37,807 nt of DNA from assembly GCA_047639615.1 (NCBI GenBank), contig JBLIOL010000009.1:1-37807 (forward strand), read 5' to 3'. The notes under the pieces are model-generated. The model was not told where the DNA came from. It ran no database searches and saw nothing but the letters and a program-made list of their open reading frames with translations. Positions 8,297 through 17,163 of this stretch are shown here, piece after piece. Numbering within the stretch: position 1 is the first letter of the stretch; every line of letters starts with the position of its first letter. The position numbers were made by a program, and so were the translations under genes. Source of the DNA: CAYWNK01 sp047639615. GTDB taxonomy: Bacteria > Planctomycetota > UBA1135 > GCA-002686595.

Positions 8297-9376
8297 TTGG
8301 GGCCTATCCTCGCGCGGAGCGAGCCATCGCTTCCGACCTTGAACGAGCCCTCCAACAATCCGAACGATCCCGCCGAGGGAGTCGACTCCGCCGCGCCCGC
8401 CAGCGCCAGCGCGGAGACCACCACGGTTCAGATCAGCGATGGTCCCCAGGCGAGTGGTTCCTCGGACGGTCCCTACCAAAACCTGTGGGTTCCGCTGATC
8501 GTGGTGCCGGCCGGCATCGTGATGGCCCTGGTGGGCATCTTCGCCCTCTTTGGCGCGATCTCTACGGATGAGCGCAGCCTGTCGGAGAACCTATCCCTGG
8601 TACGCCACGGCGGTGCGAATGAGCGCGATCAGGCGCTCTTCAGCCTGATGCGCCAAGCGGCCGAGAACAACGCGGCCCTGGGCGAGGATCGCGAGCCGCC
8701 CTATGCGGTCGCCCCCGAGTTCGCGGCCGATGTCAGTAACGCGGTCGAGGAGCTTGAGCCCGAAGAGCACACGGTGCGCCTGGCCCTCGCGGTGCTGCTC
8801 GGCACCATGGAGGACGCCCGTGGCGGCCAATTGCTGACAGACTTCCTGGTTTTGGGCGACGAAGCGGATGCGGACGCCAAGCTGCGCATCGCTGCGATCC
8901 AGAACCTGGCCTTGCTGGCTGGCCACAACCGCGATCTGGTGGATACCGATGCCGTCTTCGCGGGCGCCGAACCCCTGCTGCAGCACCCTGATCGCGGTTT
9001 GAGGGGCATCGCGGTGAGCCTGATGGGCAGTTTGACTCTTGAGGAAGCTCGCGCGGCGCTGCTGGCAGCCATGGGGGACGCGGAACTTAGCGTGCGCGCC
9101 TCGGCGGCCCTAGCCCTGGCCCGCCTGACCCCGCCCGAACCCCTGGCCATCGGCGTCCTCGTCGAATTGGTGGGAACCGAGCCCTACACCTCGGCCAATT
9201 CCGCGGACCGTACGCGCTTCCGTCGCGCCGAAGAGGTGTCCATCTACCGTCAGTGGGCCGTGGCCGCCTTGGGCAGCTATTCGGAAGCCGAAGCACAGGA
9301 CGTCTTGAAGGCCCTTCTAGAGGACGCGGACCTGCGCGTTCGGGAAGCCGCCATGCTCGCGTTGGGGGAGGAATAG
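8297..9376 (+). CDS. Membrane-anchored HEAT-repeat protein
   Basis: A 359-residue protein from a TTG at 8297; a second in-frame TTG at 8339 would be 14 residues shorter. Neither has a strong ribosome site, although 'aagg' lies about 8 nt before the first. The first 60 residues are rich in Pro, Ala, Ser and acidic residues, a disordered cytoplasmic tail. One membrane helix follows at about 63-88 (NLWVPLIVVPAGIVMALVGIFALFGAI). The remainder is a periplasmic solenoid with HEAT repeats, clearest in 'VRASAALALARL' and in the last residues 'VREAAMLALGEE'. It lies 191 nt upstream of the Rieske gene. It may assist assembly of the cytochrome complex, but this rests on position alone. Confidence 0.75.
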   Translation: MGPILARSEPSLPTLNEPSNNPNDPAEGVDSAAPASASAETTTVQISDGPQASGSSDGPYQNLWVPLIVVPAGIVMALVGIFALFGAISTDERSLSENLSLVRHGGANERDQALFSLMRQAAENNAALGEDREPPYAVAPEFAADVSNAVEELEPEEHTVRLALAVLLGTMEDARGGQLLTDFLVLGDEADADAKLRIAAIQNLALLAGHNRDLVDTDAVFAGAEPLLQHPDRGLRGIAVSLMGSLTLEEARAALLAAMGDAELSVRASAALALARLTPPEPLAIGVLVELVGTEPYTSANSADRTRFRRAEEVSIYRQWAVAALGSYSEAEAQDVLKALLEDADLRVREAAMLALGEE

Positions 9377-9553
9377 GTGTCTTCCGAATTGCTTTCGCCC
9401 CGCGTACGAGTCAGCCGCGCACGATTGCCCTTGCGTGGCCCCCTAGGCTCCATCATGCTCATCGCCCGCAGGGGTCATCAGGCTCCTCGGACCTGCGTCT
9501 AGTGCGTACGCCCGACCAGCTAACGACTCCCCAATATCCCGTATGACCACCCC

Positions 9554-9559
9554 GAAGGA
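9554..9559 (+). promoter_or_regulatory. Shine-Dalgarno site for the Rieske gene
   Basis: The hexamer gaagga lies 8 nt before the GTG at 9568. It supports GTG as the true start in a region where most genes lack a recognisable site. Confidence 0.6.
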
Positions 9560-9567
9560 TCGAGACC

Positions 9568-10146
9568 GTGGCTGACGCAACGGATAGCAAAAAGCCGGAC
9601 GCTGCGTCCGCATCAGAGACTCCCGCGCAAGCGCCCGCCCTCGTGCGCGCCCCCTTGCGTGGTGAGGTCGGTCGTCGTGGTGTGCTCCTAGCAGGCTGGG
9701 GCATGTTCACTCTTGGCACGGCGACAATGGTCGGTGTCATGGTGCGCTTCCTCTTCCCGAACGTGCTCTACGAGCCGCCGCAAGAGTTCAAAGCAGGCAT
9801 GCCCGCCGAGTACGCCATCGGCGCCGTCGACACGCGCTACAAGGCCACCCGCGGCGTGTGGATTGTGCGCGAGGAGACCGGCTTCTACGTGCTCTCCACC
9901 GTCTGCACGCACTTGGGCTGCACGCCCAACTGGCTCACCGGCGACGAGAAGTTCAAGTGCCCGTGTCACGGCTCTGGCTTCATCGTCACCGGCGTAAACG
10001 TGGAGGGGCCCGCGCCGCGCCCCTTGGAGCGCTTCAAAGTCACCATCGCAGAAGATGGCCAGCTCCTGATCGACAAGAACACCAAGTTCCAGGAAGAGAA
10101 GGGTCAATGGACCTGGCCTGGCGCTTACCTCGACTACGTCGGCTGA
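9568..10146 (+). CDS. Rieske iron-sulfur protein of a bc-type complex
   Basis: A 192-residue protein starting at GTG. A Pro/Ala-rich N-terminal tail (1-30) precedes 'GRRGVLLAGWGMFTLG', a twin-arginine motif with a membrane helix at about 38-62, as expected for a Tat-inserted Rieske anchor. The [2Fe-2S] site is complete: Cys113-Thr-His115-Leu-Gly-Cys118 and Cys131-Pro-Cys133-His134-Gly-Ser-Gly. Cys113, His115, Cys131 and His134 are the cluster ligands, and Cys118-Cys133 form the usual disulfide. It passes electrons from quinol at the Qo site of cytochrome b to a c-type cytochrome. It is first in an operon with cytochrome b (10251), subunit IV (11053) and the multihaem protein (12249). Confidence 0.95.
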   Translation: MADATDSKKPDAASASETPAQAPALVRAPLRGEVGRRGVLLAGWGMFTLGTATMVGVMVRFLFPNVLYEPPQEFKAGMPAEYAIGAVDTRYKATRGVWIVREETGFYVLSTVCTHLGCTPNWLTGDEKFKCPCHGSGFIVTGVNVEGPAPRPLERFKVTIAEDGQLLIDKNTKFQEEKGQWTWPGAYLDYVG

Positions 10147-10250
10147 GATGAGCACCACGCGTGCGGGCCTTAGCCCGAGCGCGTGACTCTTATCCCTGCC
10201 TGGTTTCCCCCCCGTCTCCCGCAAGCGTTCCGAGAACCTCCTCGACCTTC

Positions 10251-11027
10251 ATGGACAAGGTACTCGCCTACATCACCGGCTCTCAGATTTGGAAGTCCAT
10301 CTTCCGACATGGGTACCCGGACACTCCCCGTAACCGGACTCTCGCCGTTCTTTCGAACGTCGTGTTGCACCTGCACCCGGTCAAGGTCCGGCGGAGTGGA
10401 ATCCGTCTGTCCTACACCTGGTGCATGGGGGGGCTAACCTTCTTCCTGTTCCTGATCGAAACGATCACGGGCCTACTGCTGATGTTCTATTACAGGCCAA
10501 CAGCGGAACTGGCCTATCAGGACATCTTCGCCCTGCGAGAACACGTCCCAATCGGCGTGATGCGTGAGGTTCACCGCTGGTCTGCGCACTTGATGGTCAT
10601 CACCGTCTGGCTGCACATGTACCGCGTGTTTCTCACCGGTTCGTACAAACCGCCCAGGGAATTCAACTGGAACGTGGGCGTCATCCTGCTTGTGATCACC
10701 CTGCTGCTGTCCTTCACCGGCTACCTGCTCCCCTGGGACCAGCTCGCTGTTTGGGCCATCACGGTGGGTACGAACATGGCACGGGCAACACCTTTCATTG
10801 GACACGAAGGTCCAGGAGCGTCCTTACTCGCCATCGGTGGCTTGCAGTTTGTGCATGCCGGCGACGATGTGCGCTTTGGATTGTTGGCAGGCCGCTTCGT
10901 GGGGGAGGCAGCGCTCTTGCGCTTCTATGTACTCCACTGCTTAGGCTTCCCACTGATTGCGGCGTGCCTGATGGCGCTGCACTTCTGGCGCGTCCGCAAG
11001 GACGGCGGCATCTCAGGCCCCCTGTAG
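10251..11027 (+). CDS. Cytochrome b6-like subunit of quinol oxidoreductase
   Basis: A 258-residue protein. The ATG at 10251 is preferred to an upstream GTG at 10161, because residues before it have no family counterpart. Four membrane helices carry the two b haems. Helix B has His108 and His122, spaced 14, in 'HRWSAHLMVITVWLHMYR'. Helix D has His229 and His244, spaced 15, in 'LHCLGFPLIAACLMALHF', the spacing of cytochrome b6 rather than of mitochondrial cytochrome b. The C-terminus 'RKDGGISGPL' also matches b6. Cys58 (TWCMGG) aligns with the Cys of b6 that binds the extra haem ci covalently. The helix B to D gap is about 20 residues longer than in b6, from an insertion around 185-215. Catalysis is quinol oxidation at the inner membrane. 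Confidence 0.93.
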   Translation: MDKVLAYITGSQIWKSIFRHGYPDTPRNRTLAVLSNVVLHLHPVKVRRSGIRLSYTWCMGGLTFFLFLIETITGLLLMFYYRPTAELAYQDIFALREHVPIGVMREVHRWSAHLMVITVWLHMYRVFLTGSYKPPREFNWNVGVILLVITLLLSFTGYLLPWDQLAVWAITVGTNMARATPFIGHEGPGASLLAIGGLQFVHAGDDVRFGLLAGRFVGEAALLRFYVLHCLGFPLIAACLMALHFWRVRKDGGISGPL

Positions 11028-11052
11028 CTGCCAAGCAGCCTGCAACTATCCC

Positions 11053-12135
11053 ATGCCGCAGTTCCTGAAAGATTTCATCGACACCATCTCGGCGCCGATC
11101 CCGTACACGATCCTCGTGACGTTGGCGTTGGTGGCGACCTTGCGTTTCCGCAAGGTCCTTACCCATCCCGTGGTCTTCACGGTCTTGAGTGCGATCGGCA
11201 CGTTGCTGTTCATCGGGGCCTTCCCCGACAAGAACTTCAACACGATCATCACCAAGCCGGACAACGTCCCGATCATTATCCTGATCGCGACCGTGGTTTT
11301 CTTCACCTGGCTGGCCCTGCGCCGCGGGGTGATCAACGACGAGCGCACCCGCCGCGGTGAGCCCACCCTGGAAGGCGAGCTGGCCAAGAAGAAAGTCTTC
11401 ACTTGGCCGGACCTCGTCTACTCGGAGCTCATCTGCATCGTGCTGTTCACCGCCGCACTTATGGTGTGGTCGATCAGCATCCAGGCGCCCATCGAGGAGC
11501 CCGCCTCCCTGGCTCGTACGCCCAACCCCTCCAAGGCCCCGTGGTACTTCCTCGGCCTGCAGGAGTTGCTCGTGTACTTCGACCCGTGGATTGCCGGCGT
11601 GCTCCTGCCCAGCTTCATCGTGGTGGGCCTGATGGCCATCCCGTACCTGGACACGAACCCCAAGGGCAACGGCTACTACACCTTTGAGGAGCGGCCCTTC
11701 GCCATCAGCTTCTTCATGGTGGGTTTCCTGCTCATGTGGGTCTCGTTGGTGATCATGGGTACCTTCCTGCGCGGCCCGAACTGGTCCTTCTTCGGACCAT
11801 TCGAATACTGGGATCCGCACAAGCTGGAGCCGATGCTCAGCCTCAACCTCTCGGATTACTTCTGGGTCCGGATGCTCGACACCGTGCGTCCAACCAACCC
11901 AATCATCCGCGAGCTACCTGGCTTGGCCTTCCTAGGTTTCTGGTTCGGGGTTATCCCGCCGATTCTGGGCAAGACCATCATGAAGAAGATGTCGGGGCAG
12001 CTCGGCGCCATCCGCTTTGCGGTGCTCATGCACCTGCTCATGTGGACGGCCATCGTGCCCCTCAAAATGGTTGCTCGTTGGACGATCAGCCTGAAGTACA
12101 TCGTCGGAATCCCGGAGTGGTTCCTGAACGTTTGA
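11053..12135 (+). CDS. Cytochrome b C-terminal (subunit IV-like) protein
   Basis: A 360-residue polytopic protein that supplies the second half of cytochrome b, as in the split b6/subunit IV layout. It begins 25 nt after the b6-like gene. Residues 13-90 add three hydrophobic segments that are not part of subunit IV. The conserved half starts at about 117. The Qo motif normally written PEWY appears as Ala162-Pro163-Trp164-Tyr165 in 'NPSKAPWYFLGLQELLVYF', so the catalytic Glu of PEWY is not at its usual place. Three or more helices follow to the C-terminus, with further extension beyond the usual family length. The role is to complete the quinol oxidation site; the altered motif may reflect use of menaquinone or a different proton exit. 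Confidence 0.88.
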   Translation: MPQFLKDFIDTISAPIPYTILVTLALVATLRFRKVLTHPVVFTVLSAIGTLLFIGAFPDKNFNTIITKPDNVPIIILIATVVFFTWLALRRGVINDERTRRGEPTLEGELAKKKVFTWPDLVYSELICIVLFTAALMVWSISIQAPIEEPASLARTPNPSKAPWYFLGLQELLVYFDPWIAGVLLPSFIVVGLMAIPYLDTNPKGNGYYTFEERPFAISFFMVGFLLMWVSLVIMGTFLRGPNWSFFGPFEYWDPHKLEPMLSLNLSDYFWVRMLDTVRPTNPIIRELPGLAFLGFWFGVIPPILGKTIMKKMSGQLGAIRFAVLMHLLMWTAIVPLKMVARWTISLKYIVGIPEWFLNV

Positions 12136-12172
12136 CGCTTCCCCTGGGCGCCCGCACTTAGCGAGCGCCAAG

Positions 12173-12206
12173 GGACCCGCCGGGCTCATGACCCACCGGC
12201 GGGTCC
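12173..12206 (+). terminator. Hairpin inside the cytochrome operon
   Basis: An 11-bp perfect stem (ggacccgccgg at 12173-12183 with ccggcgggtcc at 12196-12206) and a 12-nt loop lie between the subunit IV-like and multihaem genes. No T-run follows, so it is more likely a partial attenuator or an mRNA-stabilising hairpin than a full terminator. Confidence 0.5.
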
Positions 12207-12248
12207 TCAACGGGCCTTAGACCTCGATACAAGCAAGCAGACAGAGCG

Positions 12249-15200
12249 ATGGCTGACCGCGGAGATACTCACTACCACGTCCCGAACATGAACCGATGGT
12301 TCCTGTTCTCCAGCGTGTTTTTTGCCTTCACCATGTTGTGGACGGTAATCGACGACTGGAACGCGGAATGGAAGACCTACCAGCGCGGATTCCGCGCCTT
12401 GGAACTCGATATGGCGCAGGCTGCGCTGAACGATCTCGAGGACGCAGGCGCCCTGGAAACCGAGAGCGATCTTGTGGCCAAGGTCGAAGAAGCTCGGGCA
12501 AGCTTGGATCAAAAGCAAGCCGAGCTCGACGACCTGGAGTCCAAAGCCTACGCGGCCAAGGAAGCCATGCTCAAGCGCGACGTCGACTACAAGAAGTCCT
12601 CCGAGGACCTCAAGTGGAAGGTGTTCAACCTCGAGCAGCGCATGGTGGATGCCGAGACGGGCACCACTGTGGCCGAGCTTGAGGCGGACATGGGCGTCGA
12701 CGCGGATCGCGCTGAGAACCGCGTTTTGGCTTACGAAGTCGAGCAGCTTATCGCTGAGCAACTCTCCCGCGAGCAAGCCATCGCCGACCTTCAGGCCAGC
12801 GTCGCGGCTGTTCAAAAGGACCTCACGGTCGGCACGCGCGATCTGATCGCTGTGCGCGAGCGCATCGAGAAGCTGGCCCCGTCCGCTCCGGACATGGCCA
12901 TCGCCAACTTCCTCCGTGATGCACCCGGCATCGACTTCGTCGAGCCCAACCTGAAGGTCAACAAGTACGTTCTCGATGGCATCGAGATGGAGTTGAACTT
13001 CACCAAGAAGCCCGTCATCGACATGTGCACCACGTGTCACATGGGAATGGAGCGCGCAGGCTTCGAGGATGCTGAGCAACCCTTCAGGTCGCACCCGCGC
13101 CTGGACCTCTTCCTGAAGTCCAACACACCGCACGCCGTCAAGGACATGGGCTGCACCGTGTGTCACCGCGGCAGTGGCGAGAGCCTCAGCTTCCAGCACA
13201 CGGACCACCGTCCCTCGAACGCTGAAGAAGAGAACGACTGGCACGAGGAGCAACACTGGCACAAGCAGCATCACTGGGACTACCCGATGCTCGAGAGCAG
13301 CCGCACAGAGGCCTCCTGCATCCAGTGCCATAAGACCAGCATGGAGCTGATCGCCGAGGACGCCCCTGCGGTGACTGAGGGCTATCGCCTAGTTGAGCGC
13401 TTCGGCTGCTACGCCTGCCACAAGATCGACTGGTTCCCGACCAAGCGTCGCCCGGGCCCGTCCCTCCTCGGCATGAAGACCAAGCTGACTCCGGAATGGA
13501 CCGAGTCTTGGATCTCCAGGCCGCGCGATTTCCGTCCCAGCACCTGGATGCCGCAGATCTTCCACCTGGAGAACTACGCCGCCGACGAAGTGGTAGTGAA
13601 GTCCCAGTACGAAGAGGGCCGCAACATCCTGGGTCAGGAATGGAACGAGAACGCGATCTCCGCGGTCACGACCTTCCTGTACGCCAACCACGACGACATG
13701 GATCTCCCCGAGATCCCCACGGTGGGCAACTCCGAACGAGGCCGCGAGGTCATGAACCTGGTGGGCTGCTTCGCTTGCCACAACACCGCCCCCTGGGATG
13801 GTGAGGATTCGCAGCTCGGCAACCGCTCCGACGAGATCGGTCGCTACAACGACAAGGGTCCGAACCTGCGCGGTGTCACCACCAAGCTCAACAAGGAGTG
13901 GCTCTTCCACTGGCTGAAGAACCCCTCCGACTACTGGCCCGACACGAACATGCCCAACCTGGACCTCACGGACCAGGATGCGGCAGACATCACGGCTTAC
14001 ATGATGGAGGACCCCGACGGGGTCTTCGGGGACACCCCCGAGGCCTGGTCGGTTGAATCCAAGAGCATGGACCTGGAAGTTCTCCAGGAGCAGGCCCGTT
14101 GGTTCTTCACCAAGAGCGGCCGCGCCGCTCTCGAGCGTCGCTTCAGCGGCGAGGACAGCGAGAACGACTGGAGCACGGTCGCCAAGCTGGCTCCCGCCGT
14201 CGGCGAGGCCATGGTCAAGCACTACGGTTGCTTCTCCTGCCACGACATCGCGGGCCTCGAGAAGATGATGCCCATCGGCGCCGAGCTCTCCGAGTGGGGC
14301 ACCAAGACCGTGGACAAGTTGGACTTCGGTCTGTCTTACCTGCGCGAGCTGACCCTGCCCGCCTCCCTGGCCGGCGAGCGTGAGACGCTTCCCAAGCTCA
14401 ACCACCACTACCGCGAAGGTTGGCTGAGCCGCAAGCTGGACCACCCCCGTAGCTTCGACTTGGACAAGGTGAAGAACCCCAAGGAAAAGCTGCGCATGCC
14501 TTGGTTCGACTTAACCGACGAGCAAGTAGGCGCGATCACGACCTTCATCGTCGGTCTGGTAGCGGACAACGTCCCCGATGCCAAGATGGAGCCCAACCCT
14601 GAGCAGCGCGCCACGGATGCGGGCATGCGTCAGGTGCGTCAGAAGAACTGTGTCGCGTGCCACGTGATCGAGCCCAGCTCGGTGACCTTCCAGCACTCGA
14701 GCGGCGAGATCATGACCGCCGTCGGCGAGTTCCTGCCCTTCACCGACGAGCCCTCTCCGCCGCGCGCTAGCAACCTCGATGAATTGCTCGCCTCCAAGGC
14801 GGATTGGGAGGACTTCATGGAAGAGGAAATGGATGAGGTGGCCTTCCAGCTTTGGTCGGACCACGCTGACCTGAACGAGTCGGGCCAAAACATCCAGATC
14901 CCCTTCGACAAGATCATCAGCGTCAGCCCGCCCGAGGGTGGTGACTTCGTGGCCCACGTCACGGACTACTACCAGTTTGGCGTCAACGTCGAGAACCCCG
15001 ACTACGATCCGAACGACGAGGATAGCTACGCCACCAACCCGTGGACGTACGTCTACGACGACGAGGAAGGTGTCGGCAAGATCGAAGACGTGGACGGACA
15101 GTTCCGCGCCTACGGCGAGGAGGAGTACTCCAAGCTTCGTTGGACCTTCGCGCCCCCGGTGCTGGTCAATGAAGGCGCCAAGCTGCAGGCCGACTGGTTC

Positions 15201-16901
15201 TACAGCTTCCTGTTGGAGCCCTTCAAGCTGCGCCAGCAAGTGCGCGTGCGCATGCCCTCCTTCAACTACCGCGAAGGCGAGGCGCAGTCCATCGCGGACT
15301 ACTTCCTGGCCAAGGCTCGTAAGGACTGGGAGCCGAGCTACGCCGCTAAGGCACGCCTGGCCCTCGGCCGTGAAGCTGAAGGTGGCAAGAGCAACCAAGC
15401 CTGGGACGACACGACGAAGAACACCTGGCCTGTCACCGTGCACCTGACCCAGGCTGGCGGCAGCATGAACGTGGACGACATGTCCGCACGCATGGCTGCT
15501 GATGGCACTGCATTGAGCACGGCGCAGATCCAGAACATCGAGGCGGGCTACGCCCCCGAGGTGTCCGCGAACTTCGCCAAGCTTCAGATGTGGGCTGAGA
15601 AGGCCGGCTTCCTGATGGCTGGAGAGCCACTCTTCGGCTTCGAGCAGATCGAGCGTCAGACGGCCAGCTATCTCGCCATCCACGGTGGGCGCATTCCCTT
15701 CGGTGAGGATATCGCTACCAACGAGGCCGGCATCAACTGCTTCACCTGTCACCCGAAGCCTGACGGTTCCTTCGTTCAGGACCCGATCGCCTGGGCACCG
15801 CCGCTTGAGAACGTGCGCACCCGCATGCGCCCGGATTTCGTGCGCGACTGGCTCTGGAGCCCGACGAGTGTCTACCCCGGAACCGCCATGCCGGCGAACT
15901 TCGCGGCGGACGAGGCAGCCTTCCAAGCGCTCTACCCGAACTCGTCGAACAACGACCAGATCGAGGCCGTGGTGGACTGGCTCTACAACATGGAGGGCGG
16001 CGCACCCGTCACCCAGCTTGCCCAGGCCGCGCCCAACACGGCGCTCATGACCCGTGCTCAGCTCGAAGGCTTGCTCGCTAAGATCGACGCCGCTGAGGCT
16101 GCCGCAGCAGCGCCGCCTGAGCCCGAGGAGGAGGAGACTCCTGCGGATGCCGAAGAGCCCATGGAAGAAGCTGGTGGGGGACAGGAGAGCGCTCCTGATC
16201 CCGAGCCCGCAGTGGTCGCTGCCCCCGTAACGGGCGCAGGCGTCATCTCTGGCCGCGTGGTCTTCGATGGCACGCCGCCAACCATCAAGCCCTTGATCAT
16301 CAAGGACGAGGGGGCTGTTGGCTGTTGCGCTCCGGGTGTGGCAGTTGACGACACCAACCGCACCTTGGAGATCGGCGCAGGCGCCGGCATCAAGAACGTG
16401 ATCGTGACCCTCGAAGTGGATGGGGCTCAGCCCCAGGCCGAGCCGGGCTCTCTGATCATGGATCAGCTCAAGTGCCGCTTTGAGCCGCGGGTCTCTGTGG
16501 TGCCGGTCGGATCGACGTTCGTCTACAAGAACTCGGACTCGATCTCCCACAACGTGCACACCTACTCGACTAAGAACGAGTCCGTGAACGTCACCGTGGC
16601 GGCGGGCAGTTCCTTGAACAAGGACCTGACCAGCAAGGAAACCTTCAAGGTTGGCTGCGACATTCACCCCTGGATGTCGGGCTATGTGTTCGTCACGGAC
16701 GCCACCCACTGGGCGACCACCACCTCTGACGGAAGCTTCAGCATCCAAGGCGTGCCCCCCGGCACGTACAAGCTAGCTTTCTGGCACGAGACTCTCGGCA
16801 AGGAAAAGGGCACTGTGACGGTGCCGGAATCCGGCTCTGGCGAGCCTGTAGAGGTCAAAATGAAGGCTGGCGGCGGCGGAGGTCGCCGCACCAGGCGTTA
16901 G
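12249..16901 (+). CDS. Giant eight-haem cytochrome c with C-terminal blue-copper domain
   Basis: A 1550-residue protein. One membrane helix lies at about residues 17-36, then a coiled coil to about residue 210. Eight CxxCH haem sites start at Cys260, 302, 357, 387, 507, 661, 801 and 1164. A His-rich stretch (about 316-345) lies between the second and third. Met motifs after several sites (WMPQ, NMPN, RMPW, RMPS, AMPA) are typical axial ligands of class I cytochrome c folds, so the middle is a string of monohaem domains. A Pro/Glu/Ala linker (about 1280-1330) leads to a cupredoxin domain (1332-1540) with His1434, Cys1470, His1473 and Met1476, spaced as in amicyanin (C-x2-H-x2-M). It ends in a basic tail. 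It is the last gene of the bc operon and probably replaces cytochrome c1 as electron acceptor from the Rieske protein. Confidence 0.92.
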   Translation: MADRGDTHYHVPNMNRWFLFSSVFFAFTMLWTVIDDWNAEWKTYQRGFRALELDMAQAALNDLEDAGALETESDLVAKVEEARASLDQKQAELDDLESKAYAAKEAMLKRDVDYKKSSEDLKWKVFNLEQRMVDAETGTTVAELEADMGVDADRAENRVLAYEVEQLIAEQLSREQAIADLQASVAAVQKDLTVGTRDLIAVRERIEKLAPSAPDMAIANFLRDAPGIDFVEPNLKVNKYVLDGIEMELNFTKKPVIDMCTTCHMGMERAGFEDAEQPFRSHPRLDLFLKSNTPHAVKDMGCTVCHRGSGESLSFQHTDHRPSNAEEENDWHEEQHWHKQHHWDYPMLESSRTEASCIQCHKTSMELIAEDAPAVTEGYRLVERFGCYACHKIDWFPTKRRPGPSLLGMKTKLTPEWTESWISRPRDFRPSTWMPQIFHLENYAADEVVVKSQYEEGRNILGQEWNENAISAVTTFLYANHDDMDLPEIPTVGNSERGREVMNLVGCFACHNTAPWDGEDSQLGNRSDEIGRYNDKGPNLRGVTTKLNKEWLFHWLKNPSDYWPDTNMPNLDLTDQDAADITAYMMEDPDGVFGDTPEAWSVESKSMDLEVLQEQARWFFTKSGRAALERRFSGEDSENDWSTVAKLAPAVGEAMVKHYGCFSCHDIAGLEKMMPIGAELSEWGTKTVDKLDFGLSYLRELTLPASLAGERETLPKLNHHYREGWLSRKLDHPRSFDLDKVKNPKEKLRMPWFDLTDEQVGAITTFIVGLVADNVPDAKMEPNPEQRATDAGMRQVRQKNCVACHVIEPSSVTFQHSSGEIMTAVGEFLPFTDEPSPPRASNLDELLASKADWEDFMEEEMDEVAFQLWSDHADLNESGQNIQIPFDKIISVSPPEGGDFVAHVTDYYQFGVNVENPDYDPNDEDSYATNPWTYVYDDEEGVGKIEDVDGQFRAYGEEEYSKLRWTFAPPVLVNEGAKLQADWFYSFLLEPFKLRQQVRVRMPSFNYREGEAQSIADYFLAKARKDWEPSYAAKARLALGREAEGGKSNQAWDDTTKNTWPVTVHLTQAGGSMNVDDMSARMAADGTALSTAQIQNIEAGYAPEVSANFAKLQMWAEKAGFLMAGEPLFGFEQIERQTASYLAIHGGRIPFGEDIATNEAGINCFTCHPKPDGSFVQDPIAWAPPLENVRTRMRPDFVRDWLWSPTSVYPGTAMPANFAADEAAFQALYPNSSNNDQIEAVVDWLYNMEGGAPVTQLAQAAPNTALMTRAQLEGLLAKIDAAEAAAAAPPEPEEEETPADAEEPMEEAGGGQESAPDPEPAVVAAPVTGAGVISGRVVFDGTPPTIKPLIIKDEGAVGCCAPGVAVDDTNRTLEIGAGAGIKNVIVTLEVDGAQPQAEPGSLIMDQLKCRFEPRVSVVPVGSTFVYKNSDSISHNVHTYSTKNESVNVTVAAGSSLNKDLTSKETFKVGCDIHPWMSGYVFVTDATHWATTTSDGSFSIQGVPPGTYKLAFWHETLGKEKGTVTVPESGSGEPVEVKMKAGGGGGRRTRR

Positions 16902-16931
16902 ACCCAGGCTCGGACTTCGGTCCTGACCCAT

Positions 16932-16973
16932 CAGCGGGGGGCCGCCCCCGCGGGGGGGGGCGCCCCCCCGCTG
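16932..16973 (+). terminator. Very GC-rich hairpin after the cytochrome operon
   Basis: Cagcgggggg (16932-16941) pairs with ccccccgctg (16964-16973), and the loop itself is G/C and can pair further. It sits 30 nt after the stop of the giant cytochrome gene. No T-run follows; the stem alone is strong enough to stall or end transcription. Confidence 0.6.
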
Positions 16974-17163
16974 CGGTTAGCGGACTTGTCACCCGCTCCA
17001 GCCCGGATTCCGCGAAACGGGCTAAATCGGCCGAGGCGCATCGTCACATGCGGCGATTTGCCTAACTGGAAAGCCTGGAAAGACGACCTATCCTGGGTCC
17101 ATCAAGGGAGCCTCTTCAGTTCCCTGCGTCTGGCCTACGGGCCTCAATCCCCACCCTAAGCAG

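Noticed and set aside
10795..11820. A 341-residue open frame on the minus strand
   Set aside because: It crosses both cytochrome b genes in antisense and has no recognisable domain.
14511..16748. A 745-residue open frame on the minus strand
   Set aside because: It lies antisense to the giant cytochrome gene, whose haem and copper motifs are unmistakable; GC-rich codon use creates such frames.
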